Assembly: GCA_028818995.1 (NCBI GenBank)
Contig: JAPPMR010000707.1
Location: 1-5,085 of the forward strand
Direction of reading: 5' to 3'
Origin: Candidatus Poribacteria bacterium
GTDB lineage: Bacteria; Poribacteria; WGA-4E; WGA-3G
DNA length: 5,085 nucleotides
Position numbers and translations under genes: made by a program. Below are positions 1 through 4,950 of this stretch, piece after piece (within the stretch, counting starts at the first letter, position 1; each line of letters begins with the position of its first letter). A model generated the notes under the pieces. The model did not search any database. It was not told the origin of the DNA and saw only the letters and a list, made by a program, of their open reading frames with translations.

Positions 1-17
1 GAAGCACTCGTCAAAAC

Positions 18-101
18 GTAGATGTCTTCTTAAGTTGACACCTATGGGGTTGAGGAACGAAACCCAACAGGTATACACTCTTGCCAGAAAAGACATCCTA
101 C
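18..101. repeat. Compound GTAG...CTAC foldback repeat (R1)
   Basis: The outer arms GTAGATGTCTT (18-28) and AAGACATCCTAC (90-101) are complementary apart from one bulged base. Nested inside are ACCT (40-43) with AGGT (69-72), and GGGTT (47-51) with AACCC (61-65). The 19-nt inner segment 47-65 is the exact reverse complement of 4447-4465 inside repeat R4, so it belongs to the same dispersed family. No coding potential is visible here. Biological role unknown; a REP/MITE-like non-autonomous repeat is the simplest reading. Confidence 0.6.
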
Positions 102-145
102 CGAATGCCGACCACCAATAATTATACCTTTTTCCCGCTGGCTCA

Positions 146-154
146 TGTTATAAT
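146..154 (+). promoter_or_regulatory. Extended -10 promoter for the S9 peptidase gene
   Basis: TGTTATAAT is a perfect extended -10 element: TG at 146-147, one base, then TATAAT at 149-154. No convincing -35 hexamer lies 16-18 nt upstream, which extended -10 promoters tolerate. Transcription would start near 161 and leave a leader of about 136 nt before the ATG at 297. That leader carries the R2 hairpin. Confidence 0.5.
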
Positions 155-165
155 ACAGTAGATTA

Positions 166-230
166 TGTAGAAGCGATCTCCGAATCGCGACTAAACCACT
201 AATAGTCGGGAATCGGGGTTCCCTCCTACA
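166..230. repeat. Imperfect 28-bp foldback (R2) in the peptidase leader
   Basis: The arms at 166-193 and 203-230 are inverted repeats matching at 22 of 28 positions, with a 9-nt loop. The base starts TGTAG and ends CTACA, and the loop-closing six pairs (CGACTA/TAGTCG) are perfect. It shares the GTAG...CTAC ends of the other palindromes here but has different arm sequence. Because it lies between the predicted promoter and the start codon, it should form in the 5' leader RNA. Confidence 0.6.
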
Positions 231-283
231 GCTCAGATGTCCAGTTAATTGTAAAATCCACTATAAAAACAATCCCTCAGAAA

Positions 284-289
284 AAGGGA
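284..289 (+). promoter_or_regulatory. Ribosome binding site of the S9 peptidase gene
   Basis: AAGGGA lies 7 nt upstream of the ATG at 297. It is a moderate Shine-Dalgarno match and supports this start, which also puts a good signal peptide at the N-terminus. Confidence 0.5.
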
Positions 290-296
290 AACTCTC

Positions 297-2582
297 ATGC
301 AAAAAACAGTAATTTTGATTTTAGCGATTGGGTTGGCAATATGTGTTATTTCATTAAACACCATCGCACAAGACACAAAAGAGGGTCAAATGCCTCACAA
401 AATATTGACGATTCCGGATATTCTTAAAATTAAGTCGTTTTCATCCCGTTCACGATTGCAGCTTTCCCCTGATGGAGAGTTTCTTGCCTATGTTGTGCAA
501 GACCCTCATCACAAGTCATCGTTCCAAGAAAAAACCACAGAATACTCCAGGTTTCTACCGACCGGAGTATTCATTGAGCATCATAGTAGTGCAGTCTGGG
601 TTACCAATATCAGAACAAAGGAAACTTATAAACTCGGTTCAGATGACGGAGTTGACTGGGCACCACGGTGGTCACCAGATGGACGCTATTTAGCATTCTA
701 TTCTGACCGAATGGACGCACCACAACTTTGGGTTTGGGATAAGATGAAAAATCAGATGCGACGAATTAGTGAGAAACCGATTACTGCAATATATGGTTTT
801 GAAGCACCACAATGGACATCGGATGGAAAACATCTCATTGCGAAGTTACGTCCAGAAGATATAGATATTTCCAGACTTATCTCACCCGATACCAATCCAC
901 AAACGATAAACGTGTGGGAAACTGAAACGTATGAACCGTCTTCTTTAGAGGGGCAAACAGATCGAGTTGCATTTCTCAAGGGAGATTTAGCGGTATTTGA
1001 CTTTGACACAGGTGATGTGTCAATTCTCACAAGTGGATTGTATACGACAAATATGTTTTTGTCTCCAGATAATGCTGCAGTTGCCGTGATCGACATAATA
1101 GGAACGGGAGAATTGACAGCCCAAGAAGCCATTTTTGAGCTGCTATTGGTGCCATTAGATGGAACACCAGTACAACGTTTAGCAACAGGTATCAGATCAG
1201 GGTCGCGAATCGTAAGTTGGGCACCAGATGGCAAGCAACTGGTTTATGGACATCCGGACGGCCTGTTTTTAGTTTCAGTCCAAGATGGTGAACAGAAAAA
1301 TCTCACGGTAAACCTTGCAGAAAACCCTCGATTTTCGATGCGTCCACTCTGGAGTCCATCAGGCACCTCTATTTTCTGTGGTTTCGATGGACATGTTTGG
1401 GAACTGACAACAGACGGTAGTAATGCGCGGAAACTTACAGATGGTTTGGTGGGGCGAGGGGTCTTCGGTGTCGTGGCAAAGCGGGATACACATATCATTT
1501 GGCAATCAAACGAAACACAATCTATCTGTATCCAAACGCGTGATCATGAAACAAAGAAAAATGGTTTTTATTTGCTAAACACTACAGAAGGAGGAACTAC
1601 CTGTCTGTTTGAAGAACCACTTTCTATATACGGCCGTTTGGGAGACGAATTCGACATAATATCTGTAGGTTGTGGTGGGAAGATCGTCTACAGAGCGCAA
1701 AATGCAACACAACCAGAGGAGATCTGGATGCTTGATACAAATTCTGGCAAACGACAGCAGGTGTCCGACCTCAACCCGCATCTGCGCGACTTACAATTTG
1801 GTGAGGTGCGTCTCGTCGAATCAAAAACGGCGGAGGGTCAGCTTTTACAGGGTGTTTTGATGTTGCCAGTCAACTATGAGGAAGGAAAACGTTATCCCTT
1901 AGTCACATGGGTCTATGGAGGTCGTAACCTTTCTGGGTATGCTTATCGTTTTGGATTAACGGGGCAGATTAACTTTCAGTTGTTAGCGACCCGTGGCTAT
2001 GCTGTTCTTGGGGTTGATACGCCATTGAAATCCAACGACCCCATGATAGAACTCTCAGGATTTGTCCTCCCCGCAGTTGATAATGTTATTGAGATGGGAA
2101 TCGCTGATGAGAATCGTTTGGGAATAATAGGATACAGTTACGGTGGATACAGCACAGTTGGACTGATTACGCAAACCAACCGTTTCAAAGCCGCAGTTAG
2201 CGGTGGCGGACTCTACAATTTAACAAGCCACTACGGGATACTTTCGAAACAGGGAAATAGTTATGGTATTGGTTGGTCAGAAGGTGGACAGGGGCGTATG
2301 CGCGGTTCGCTCTGGGAACAACGCCAGCGGTATATTGATAACTCTCCGATATTCCATCTGGATAAGGTTGAGACTCCCGTCTTAATCTATTGTGGTGAAG
2401 GGTATGATGGTAATGATTACACGCAGGCTGGAGAGCTTTTCTCTGGATTACGCAGACTTAAAAAGAAAGCGACTTTTGTCTGGTATCGTGGCGAAGGACA
2501 TGGCTTGACAACTTGGCGAGCTGAACACCGCGCTGATTGCTGGGAACGCATCATTGATTGGTTTGAAAAACATCTGAATTAA
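297..2582 (+). CDS. Exported S9-family serine peptidase (prolyl oligopeptidase type)
   Basis: A 761-residue protein. Residues 1-24 form a signal peptide: Lys3, a hydrophobic core, and a likely signal peptidase I site after Thr-Ile-Ala24. Residues about 50-500 carry repeated propeller blades of the PD40/TolB type, with motifs such as LSPDG (56-60), WSPDGRYLAF (125-134), WAPDGKQLVY (308-317) and WSPSG (352-356). Residues about 515-761 are the alpha/beta-hydrolase peptidase domain. The nucleophile motif is GYSYGG (612-617) with Ser614; His735 lies in GEGHG; the acid is probably Asp704, with Asp707 as the alternative, in GEGYDGND. S9 enzymes usually cleave short peptides that enter through the propeller; the signal peptide places this one outside the cytoplasm. 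Length is normal for an exported S9 peptidase. Exact substrate preference (dipeptidyl, acylaminoacyl or glutamyl) cannot be read from sequence. It has its own promoter and no obvious operon partner. No frameshift or truncation is seen. Confidence 0.92.
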   Translation: MQKTVILILAIGLAICVISLNTIAQDTKEGQMPHKILTIPDILKIKSFSSRSRLQLSPDGEFLAYVVQDPHHKSSFQEKTTEYSRFLPTGVFIEHHSSAVWVTNIRTKETYKLGSDDGVDWAPRWSPDGRYLAFYSDRMDAPQLWVWDKMKNQMRRISEKPITAIYGFEAPQWTSDGKHLIAKLRPEDIDISRLISPDTNPQTINVWETETYEPSSLEGQTDRVAFLKGDLAVFDFDTGDVSILTSGLYTTNMFLSPDNAAVAVIDIIGTGELTAQEAIFELLLVPLDGTPVQRLATGIRSGSRIVSWAPDGKQLVYGHPDGLFLVSVQDGEQKNLTVNLAENPRFSMRPLWSPSGTSIFCGFDGHVWELTTDGSNARKLTDGLVGRGVFGVVAKRDTHIIWQSNETQSICIQTRDHETKKNGFYLLNTTEGGTTCLFEEPLSIYGRLGDEFDIISVGCGGKIVYRAQNATQPEEIWMLDTNSGKRQQVSDLNPHLRDLQFGEVRLVESKTAEGQLLQGVLMLPVNYEEGKRYPLVTWVYGGRNLSGYAYRFGLTGQINFQLLATRGYAVLGVDTPLKSNDPMIELSGFVLPAVDNVIEMGIADENRLGIIGYSYGGYSTVGLITQTNRFKAAVSGGGLYNLTSHYGILSKQGNSYGIGWSEGGQGRMRGSLWEQRQRYIDNSPIFHLDKVETPVLIYCGEGYDGNDYTQAGELFSGLRRLKKKATFVWYRGEGHGLTTWRAEHRADCWERIIDWFEKHLN

Positions 2583-2627
2583 AGAACAAGAATTGTTTGA
2601 ATCTCGGATTTACACGGATTATCCTAA

Positions 2628-2666
2628 TCACTGGTAGGCGCGCTTTGTAAGTGAACCTACCAGTGA
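2628..2666. repeat. 11-bp perfect inverted repeat (R3)
   Basis: TCACTGGTAGG (2628-2638) and CCTACCAGTGA (2656-2666) are perfect inverted repeats around a 17-nt loop, starting 45 nt after the peptidase stop codon. The stem contains GTAGG/CCTAC like the other palindromes. No T-run follows, so it is not a classical terminator; it could act as a 3' mRNA-stabilising hairpin or simply be a repeat. Confidence 0.65.
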
Positions 2667-2674
2667 ACGTCCGA

Positions 2675-2709
2675 GCCGCAACGTGCTACACGCGCACGCT
2701 GCGTTGATT
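2675..2709 (-). repeat. Core hairpin repeat, copy C (minus strand, diverged stem)
   Basis: Read on the minus strand this 35-nt segment begins AATCAACGC, has loop GCGTGTA and ends GCGGC. It aligns with 4415-4449 at 26 of 35 positions. Eight of the nine differences are four in the left arm (AGCG against CAAA), four minus one in the right arm (CGTT against TTTG), and one in the loop; the last is the terminal base. The left-arm changes are matched on the right arm so the 10-bp stem is kept (three Watson-Crick replacements and one G-T pair). The arms on the + strand are 2677-2686 and 2694-2703. GTAG...CTAC-type sequence continues upstream on the minus strand (2713-2731). Confidence 0.6.
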
Positions 2710-2838
2710 TAGTAGTGAGTTGCGAGACTACAAACGCCGCGGCCCCAGAGAAAAGTTCTTATATTTTTTACTTCACCCTAAATATATGCAACTATTTTCA
2801 CCTAATTCGCGTCACTATATAGCGAAATAAATTGATTT

Positions 2839-2881
2839 GACGTTTCTTTGAGTCTTGTAAGCTCACTTACCCAGAAACGTC
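2839..2881. promoter_or_regulatory. Nested dyad, candidate operator of the sigma-factor gene
   Basis: The outer arms GACGTTTCT (2839-2847) and AGAAACGTC (2873-2881) are a perfect 9-bp inverted repeat. Inside is a second perfect dyad, GTAAG (2857-2861) and CTTAC (2866-2870), around CTCA. The right half covers the expected -35 position (about 2866-2871) of the TATAAT at 2889 and ends 7 nt before it. That placement fits a repressor or activator site. The protein that binds is unknown; the winged helix encoded downstream is one candidate (inference). Confidence 0.45.
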
Positions 2882-2888
2882 TAAACCG

Positions 2889-2894
2889 TATAAT
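2889..2894 (+). promoter_or_regulatory. -10 box of the sigma-factor promoter
   Basis: A perfect TATAAT, 33 nt before the ATG at 2928, predicts a start near 2901 and a short leader of about 27 nt. The -35 candidates at 2866-2872 (CTTACC or TTACCC) match consensus at only 3 of 6 positions, so the promoter may need an activator acting at the dyad. Confidence 0.45.
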
Positions 2895-2916
2895 TCCCTT
2901 AATGAAATAGCCTTCC

Positions 2917-2920
2917 GGAG
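2917..2920 (+). promoter_or_regulatory. Ribosome binding site of the sigma-factor gene
   Basis: GGAG lies 7 nt before the ATG at 2928. No in-frame ATG occurs between it and the -10 box, which fixes the start. It is a weaker match than the internal site at 3537-3543. Confidence 0.5.
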
Positions 2921-2927
2921 ATGTCAG

Positions 2928-4193
2928 ATGAAAAGCGACACTGTTGCGTTGATTCAGCATACCCTTGCAGGTGATGAGGCTGCTTTTGCCCGTTTAGTGA
3001 GCAAATACGAGAAGCAGATTCACGCGTATGCGTTGCGGGAAATAGGTGATTTTCATATCGCTGAAGACATTACCCAAGAGACCTTTCTGGAAGTTTATCA
3101 GAAGTTGAAGACGCTGAAAGACCCGGAGAAGTTTTCAACTTGGCTATATGCGATTGTGAAAAACCTTTGTATCGCTTGGTATCGAAAAAATCGGTTTCAA
3201 CCTGAATCATTGGAAGAGATCCATATCTCAAAAATCGAGACAGATACATATTCGCGGTATGTCGCCACCGAGCATGCGAAAGCGACTGCTTATGCACAAC
3301 GCGACCTCGTCAAAAAACTGCTTAGGACGTTGAAAGAGAGTGACCGAGAGATAATCACGCTCCACTATTTTGATGAGATGACAACTGCTGAGATAGAGAC
3401 GCACTTAGGAATACCAGAAAATACGATTAAGAGTCGGCTATATCGCGCACGACAGCGGTTGAAGAAGCACGAATTCATGATTCAAGAGGAATTAGATATT
3501 ACAATTCAAGGAAAACATTCTTCCCAACAACATTTAAAAGGAGAAATTAGCATGGCAGACGAAGTGAGAAATGAATCCGACGTGGACGCAAGGTTGGAAG
3601 AAATGCAGCGTCAGATCACCGATCTACAAGAGCAAATTAAGGGCATTGCGGCTAACTCGGATGCTTCTACTGAGCATACGGATGTTTCTAATAGTGATAT
3701 AGAATATCGCTTTGTGGCTGACTCCGATGCTTCTACTGACTCAGACAAAAAACAAGCACTTGATGCATTACTCCAACTCTCTCATCATGTGAAAGACCCG
3801 ATCACGTGGTGCTACGCGGGTGCCTATCAGACCGCCCCTGGTCAGCGATCAAGCCGCGGTTCAGTCTGGACGACCAACGTTGATCACTTCCTATCGTTCG
3901 CACCAGATGCTGAAATCGTGAAACTTGCGACATTCTTCACAAACCCTACCGTAGTCTCTGTTTTAAGACAATTAGTGGCGGGAAAGAAATCGGTTACGGA
4001 TTTGGCAAACGGCTGTGGTATTTCCGAAAGTGAGATGGAGAAAACCGTGGAAATGTTAGTAGACGGAGCGTTAGTGAAGCGTACGGAAGACGATCTCATC
4101 GAACCTAAAAACGATGCCGTTTTCTATTTCCTGAACTTCGTCGGGATGGTAACCGTCTATCTTAATCCTGAAGATTATCATAATCAGGATTAA
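2928..4193 (+). CDS. ECF-type sigma factor fused to a C-terminal ArsR-like winged helix
   Basis: A 421-residue cytoplasmic protein. Residues about 18-88 are sigma-70 region 2 (DITQETFLEVYQ at 47-58; FSTWLYAIVKNL at 69-80). Residues about 124-180 are region 4, with the HTH running through MTTAEIETHLGIPENTIKSR; region 3 is absent, as in ECF/RpoE-like factors. ECF factors are normally about 170-200 residues, so about 220 extra residues follow. These are a predicted coiled coil (about 215-240), an acidic Ser/Asp linker with a duplicated SDAST motif (244-248 and 266-270), an unassigned segment with WCYAGAY (294-300), and a winged-helix domain (about 328-395) resembling ArsR regulators (FTNPTVVSVLRQLVAGKKSV, then LANGCGISESEMEKTVEMLV). 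The ArsR metal motif ELCxC is absent. The family role is promoter recognition by RNA polymerase; the extension probably controls sigma activity or binds DNA itself (inference). An in-frame Met209 has its own Shine-Dalgarno. Confidence 0.88.
   Translation: MKSDTVALIQHTLAGDEAAFARLVSKYEKQIHAYALREIGDFHIAEDITQETFLEVYQKLKTLKDPEKFSTWLYAIVKNLCIAWYRKNRFQPESLEEIHISKIETDTYSRYVATEHAKATAYAQRDLVKKLLRTLKESDREIITLHYFDEMTTAEIETHLGIPENTIKSRLYRARQRLKKHEFMIQEELDITIQGKHSSQQHLKGEISMADEVRNESDVDARLEEMQRQITDLQEQIKGIAANSDASTEHTDVSNSDIEYRFVADSDASTDSDKKQALDALLQLSHHVKDPITWCYAGAYQTAPGQRSSRGSVWTTNVDHFLSFAPDAEIVKLATFFTNPTVVSVLRQLVAGKKSVTDLANGCGISESEMEKTVEMLVDGALVKRTEDDLIEPKNDAVFYFLNFVGMVTVYLNPEDYHNQD
3537..3554 (+). promoter_or_regulatory. 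Internal ribosome binding site and start codon at the sigma/winged-helix junction
   Basis: AAAGGAG (3537-3543) lies 8 nt before an in-frame ATG at 3552-3554 (Met209). This is the best Shine-Dalgarno in the window, better than the gene's own GGAG. Initiation here would give a 213-residue protein starting MADEVRNE, made of coiled coil, linker and winged helix without the sigma domains. It may be a working internal start or the relic of two genes that fused by stop-codon loss. The purine run also encodes Lys-Gly-Glu, so chance is possible. Confidence 0.4.
3655..3739 (+). repeat. In-frame direct repeat in the sigma-factor linker
   Basis: A 19-nt segment at 3655-3673 recurs at 3721-3739 with 18 of 19 matches, exactly 66 nt (22 codons) apart, encoding SDAST twice. 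A weaker third copy may lie near 3680-3690. This suggests local duplication in a disordered, length-tolerant linker. Confidence 0.55.
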
Positions 4194-4209
4194 CTGTTAG
4201 GACAGTATT

Positions 4210-4261
4210 GCGCGTTGTATAGGAAAAATCGTCAGCCTGAGATTGATCCTATACAACGCGT
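4210..4261. repeat. Long hairpin directly after the sigma-factor gene
   Basis: CGCGTTGTATAGG (4211-4223) and CCTATACAACGCG (4248-4260) are a perfect 13-bp inverted repeat, extended by one inner A-T pair and an outer G-T pair. After a 2x2 internal loop, AATC (4227-4230) can pair with GATT (4241-4244). It starts 17 nt after the stop codon at 4193. No T-run follows, so it is not a standard intrinsic terminator; it could protect the 3' end of the mRNA or be part of a Rho-dependent end. Confidence 0.6.
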
Positions 4262-4365
4262 TCCGGTTACTAATAACAGCAGTGCATAGTTTTACCAAAT
4301 AGGTTCAATTACAAAAAACGCTTTATAATACCATTTCTATATAATAATATTACATTATTTCGTAG

Positions 4366-4399
4366 GTCGGGTAGAAGCGGTAGCGAAACCCGACTTTTT
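4366..4399 (+). terminator. Possible intrinsic terminator inside R4
   Basis: GTCGGGT (4366-4372) can pair with ACCCGAC (4388-4394) and is followed at once by TTTTT (4395-4399). The stem is 7 bp and GC-rich but the loop, 15 nt, is long. It lies about 170 nt after the sigma-factor stop and could end that transcript. The same left arm can pair instead with 4462-4472, which would prevent terminator formation. Confidence 0.4.
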
Positions 4400-4414
4400 A
4401 TAGCGTCATGTCCA

Positions 4415-4449
4415 AATCAACGCCAAATGCGCGTGTGGCATTTGGCGGG
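4415..4449 (+). repeat. Core hairpin repeat, copy A
   Basis: A 35-nt unit: AATCAA, stem arm CGCCAAATGC (4421-4430), 7-nt loop GCGTGTG, stem arm GCATTTGGCG (4438-4447), then GG. It matches copy B (4591-4625) at 33 of 35 positions, both differences being in the loop, and aligns with copy C (2675-2709, minus strand) at 26 of 35. Confidence 0.7.
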
Positions 4450-4481
4450 TTTCGTTCCTCAACCCGACCTACAATATGTTA

Positions 4482-4511
4482 TGACAATTTGTCAATTAGA
4501 AATGGTATAAT
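4482..4511 (+). promoter_or_regulatory. Possible outward promoter with overlapping palindrome at the foldback element end
   Basis: TGGTATAAT (4503-4511) is a perfect extended -10 within the right terminal repeat, reading outward. ATGACA (4481-4486) is a -35-like hexamer but the spacing is 19 nt. It overlaps TGACAATTTGTCA (4482-4494), a 13-nt perfect palindrome that could be an operator. On the minus strand the left terminal repeat gives TGGTATTAT, also pointing outward. No gene starts close downstream, so activity is uncertain. Confidence 0.3.
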
Positions 4512-4540
4512 AAACCAATTATGATTTATACATTACGGTA

Positions 4541-4562
4541 GGTTCGGTTTCCTAACCGAACC
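4541..4562. repeat. 9-bp hairpin repeat (R5)
   Basis: GGTTCGGTT (4541-4549) and AACCGAACC (4554-4562) form a perfect stem with a 4-nt loop TCCT. It is preceded by GGTAG, like the other palindromes, but lacks the closing CTAC. No T-run follows. Confidence 0.6.
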
Positions 4563-4578
4563 GTGTTTGTTCAGTTTC

Positions 4579-4638
4579 GTAGATGTGGTGAATCAACGCC
4601 AAATGCGCCTTTGGCATTTGGCGGGAAACCGCATCTAC
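4579..4638. repeat. GTAG...CTAC palindrome carrying core copy B (R6)
   Basis: GTAGATGTGGT (4579-4589) pairs with ACCGCATCTAC (4628-4638) over 11 positions with one G-T pair. Core copy B fills the inside (4591-4625): stem arms CGCCAAATGC (4597-4606) and GCATTTGGCG (4614-4623) around loop GCCTTTG. The inner core is nearly identical to that in R4 while the outer arms differ, so core and outer palindrome behave as separable modules. Confidence 0.7.
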
Positions 4639-4950
4639 CTGGGAGTGTTTGCATATTTTTGGATTCCACTATAAATTCTACTGTAGGACGATGTCTCTGT
4701 ACTCCGCCCCACGTTAGAAATTATAGTCGTTAATGCCAAAAACTTTACATACCCACCTTACACACCCTTTGATTCTCTTCGCTAAATGTGCTATTATTTT
4801 AATGTTAGTAACGATGCGCTTTCCAGAGACTGTTCGTGTGTCTTACAATACCATTGCTTGAAATGCGATCATGTTGTTTTTAGTTTTCCAACCATAACCC
4901 TATTAACCGTTTTCTTTTATTAGCAACCACAACATTTTAACCATAAACAA
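4639..4950. other. 312-nt non-coding stretch upstream of the 3' partial gene
   Basis: No supportable ORF or RNA gene. Apart from the promoter at 4769-4797 I see only AT-rich sequence and a leader of about 147 nt before the ATG at 4951, without recognisable riboswitch or terminator structure. Confidence 0.5.
4769..4797 (+). promoter_or_regulatory. Promoter for the exported-protein gene at the 3' edge
   Basis: TTGATT (4769-4774) is a 4-of-6 -35 hexamer, followed after exactly 17 nt by TATTAT (4792-4797) with the extended TG at 4789-4790. This is the most complete promoter in the window. Transcription would begin near 4804. Confidence 0.55.

Larger units (their letters stand above)
2583..2927. 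other. 345-nt intergenic region between peptidase and sigma genes
   Basis: No supportable gene on either strand. It contains an 11-bp hairpin (2628-2666), a minus-strand copy of the core repeat (2675-2709), an AT-rich stretch (about 2751-2836), and the sigma-factor control region with a nested dyad (2839-2881) and TATAAT (2889-2894). No hairpin followed by a T-run was found, so no intrinsic terminator for the peptidase gene can be called. Confidence 0.6.
4362..4472. repeat. GTAG...CTAC palindrome with nested core (R4)
   Basis: GTAGGTCGGGT (4362-4372) and ACCCGACCTAC (4462-4472) are a perfect 11-bp inverted repeat. Nested inside are CGAAACCCG (4384-4392) with CGGGTTTCG (4446-4454), and innermost the core hairpin (4415-4449). 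The segment 4447-4465 is the exact reverse complement of 47-65 in R1. Confidence 0.65.
4322..4514. mobile_element. MITE-like 193-bp foldback element with 18-bp terminal inverted repeats
   Basis: The ends at 4322-4339 and 4497-4514 are inverted repeats matching at 17 of 18 positions, the common part being TACCATTTCTA/TAGAAATGGTA. Between them the arms of R4 (4362-4372 and 4462-4472) sit almost symmetrically, 22 and 24 nt inside. No coding sequence is present, so any movement would need a transposase elsewhere. A clear target-site duplication was not found; CAATTA occurs on both sides (4306-4311, 4516-4521) but 10 nt away on the left. It could equally be an AT-rich palindrome that never transposed. 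Confidence 0.4.

Noticed and set aside
333..344. LAIC at residues 13-16 of the peptidase as a lipoprotein lipobox
   Set aside because: Ile at -1 does not fit the Gly/Ala/Ser required, and the Cys is in the middle of the hydrophobic core. A type I signal peptide fits better.
752..1860. Open frames of 62-160 codons overlapping the peptidase gene on both strands
   Set aside because: They lie wholly inside a well-supported gene, lack ribosome binding sites and recognisable domains, and look like shadows of its codon pattern. The same holds for 472-693, 3070-3297 and 3884-4099.
2736..2770. GCCGCGGC followed by a T-rich run as a terminator
   Set aside because: The palindrome has no loop and the T-run starts about 20 nt later, so it does not form a terminator hairpin.
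2837..2842. TTGACG as the -35 of the sigma promoter
   Set aside because: No -10-like hexamer lies 16-18 nt downstream (2859-2866 region); the TATAAT at 2889 is far too distant.
4306..4521. CAATTA on both sides of the foldback element as a target-site duplication
   Set aside because: The left copy is 10 nt from the terminal repeat and the right copy 1 nt away; a 6-nt AT-rich match is likely by chance.
257..4675. Shared 11-mer TCCACTATAAA at 257-267 and 4665-4675
   Set aside because: The match does not extend into the flanks and occurs in AT-rich sequence; too short to call a repeat.
4683..4712. GTAGGA ... TCC as a further GTAG palindrome
   Set aside because: Only three pairs beyond the GTAG foot are possible and there is no CTAC partner.
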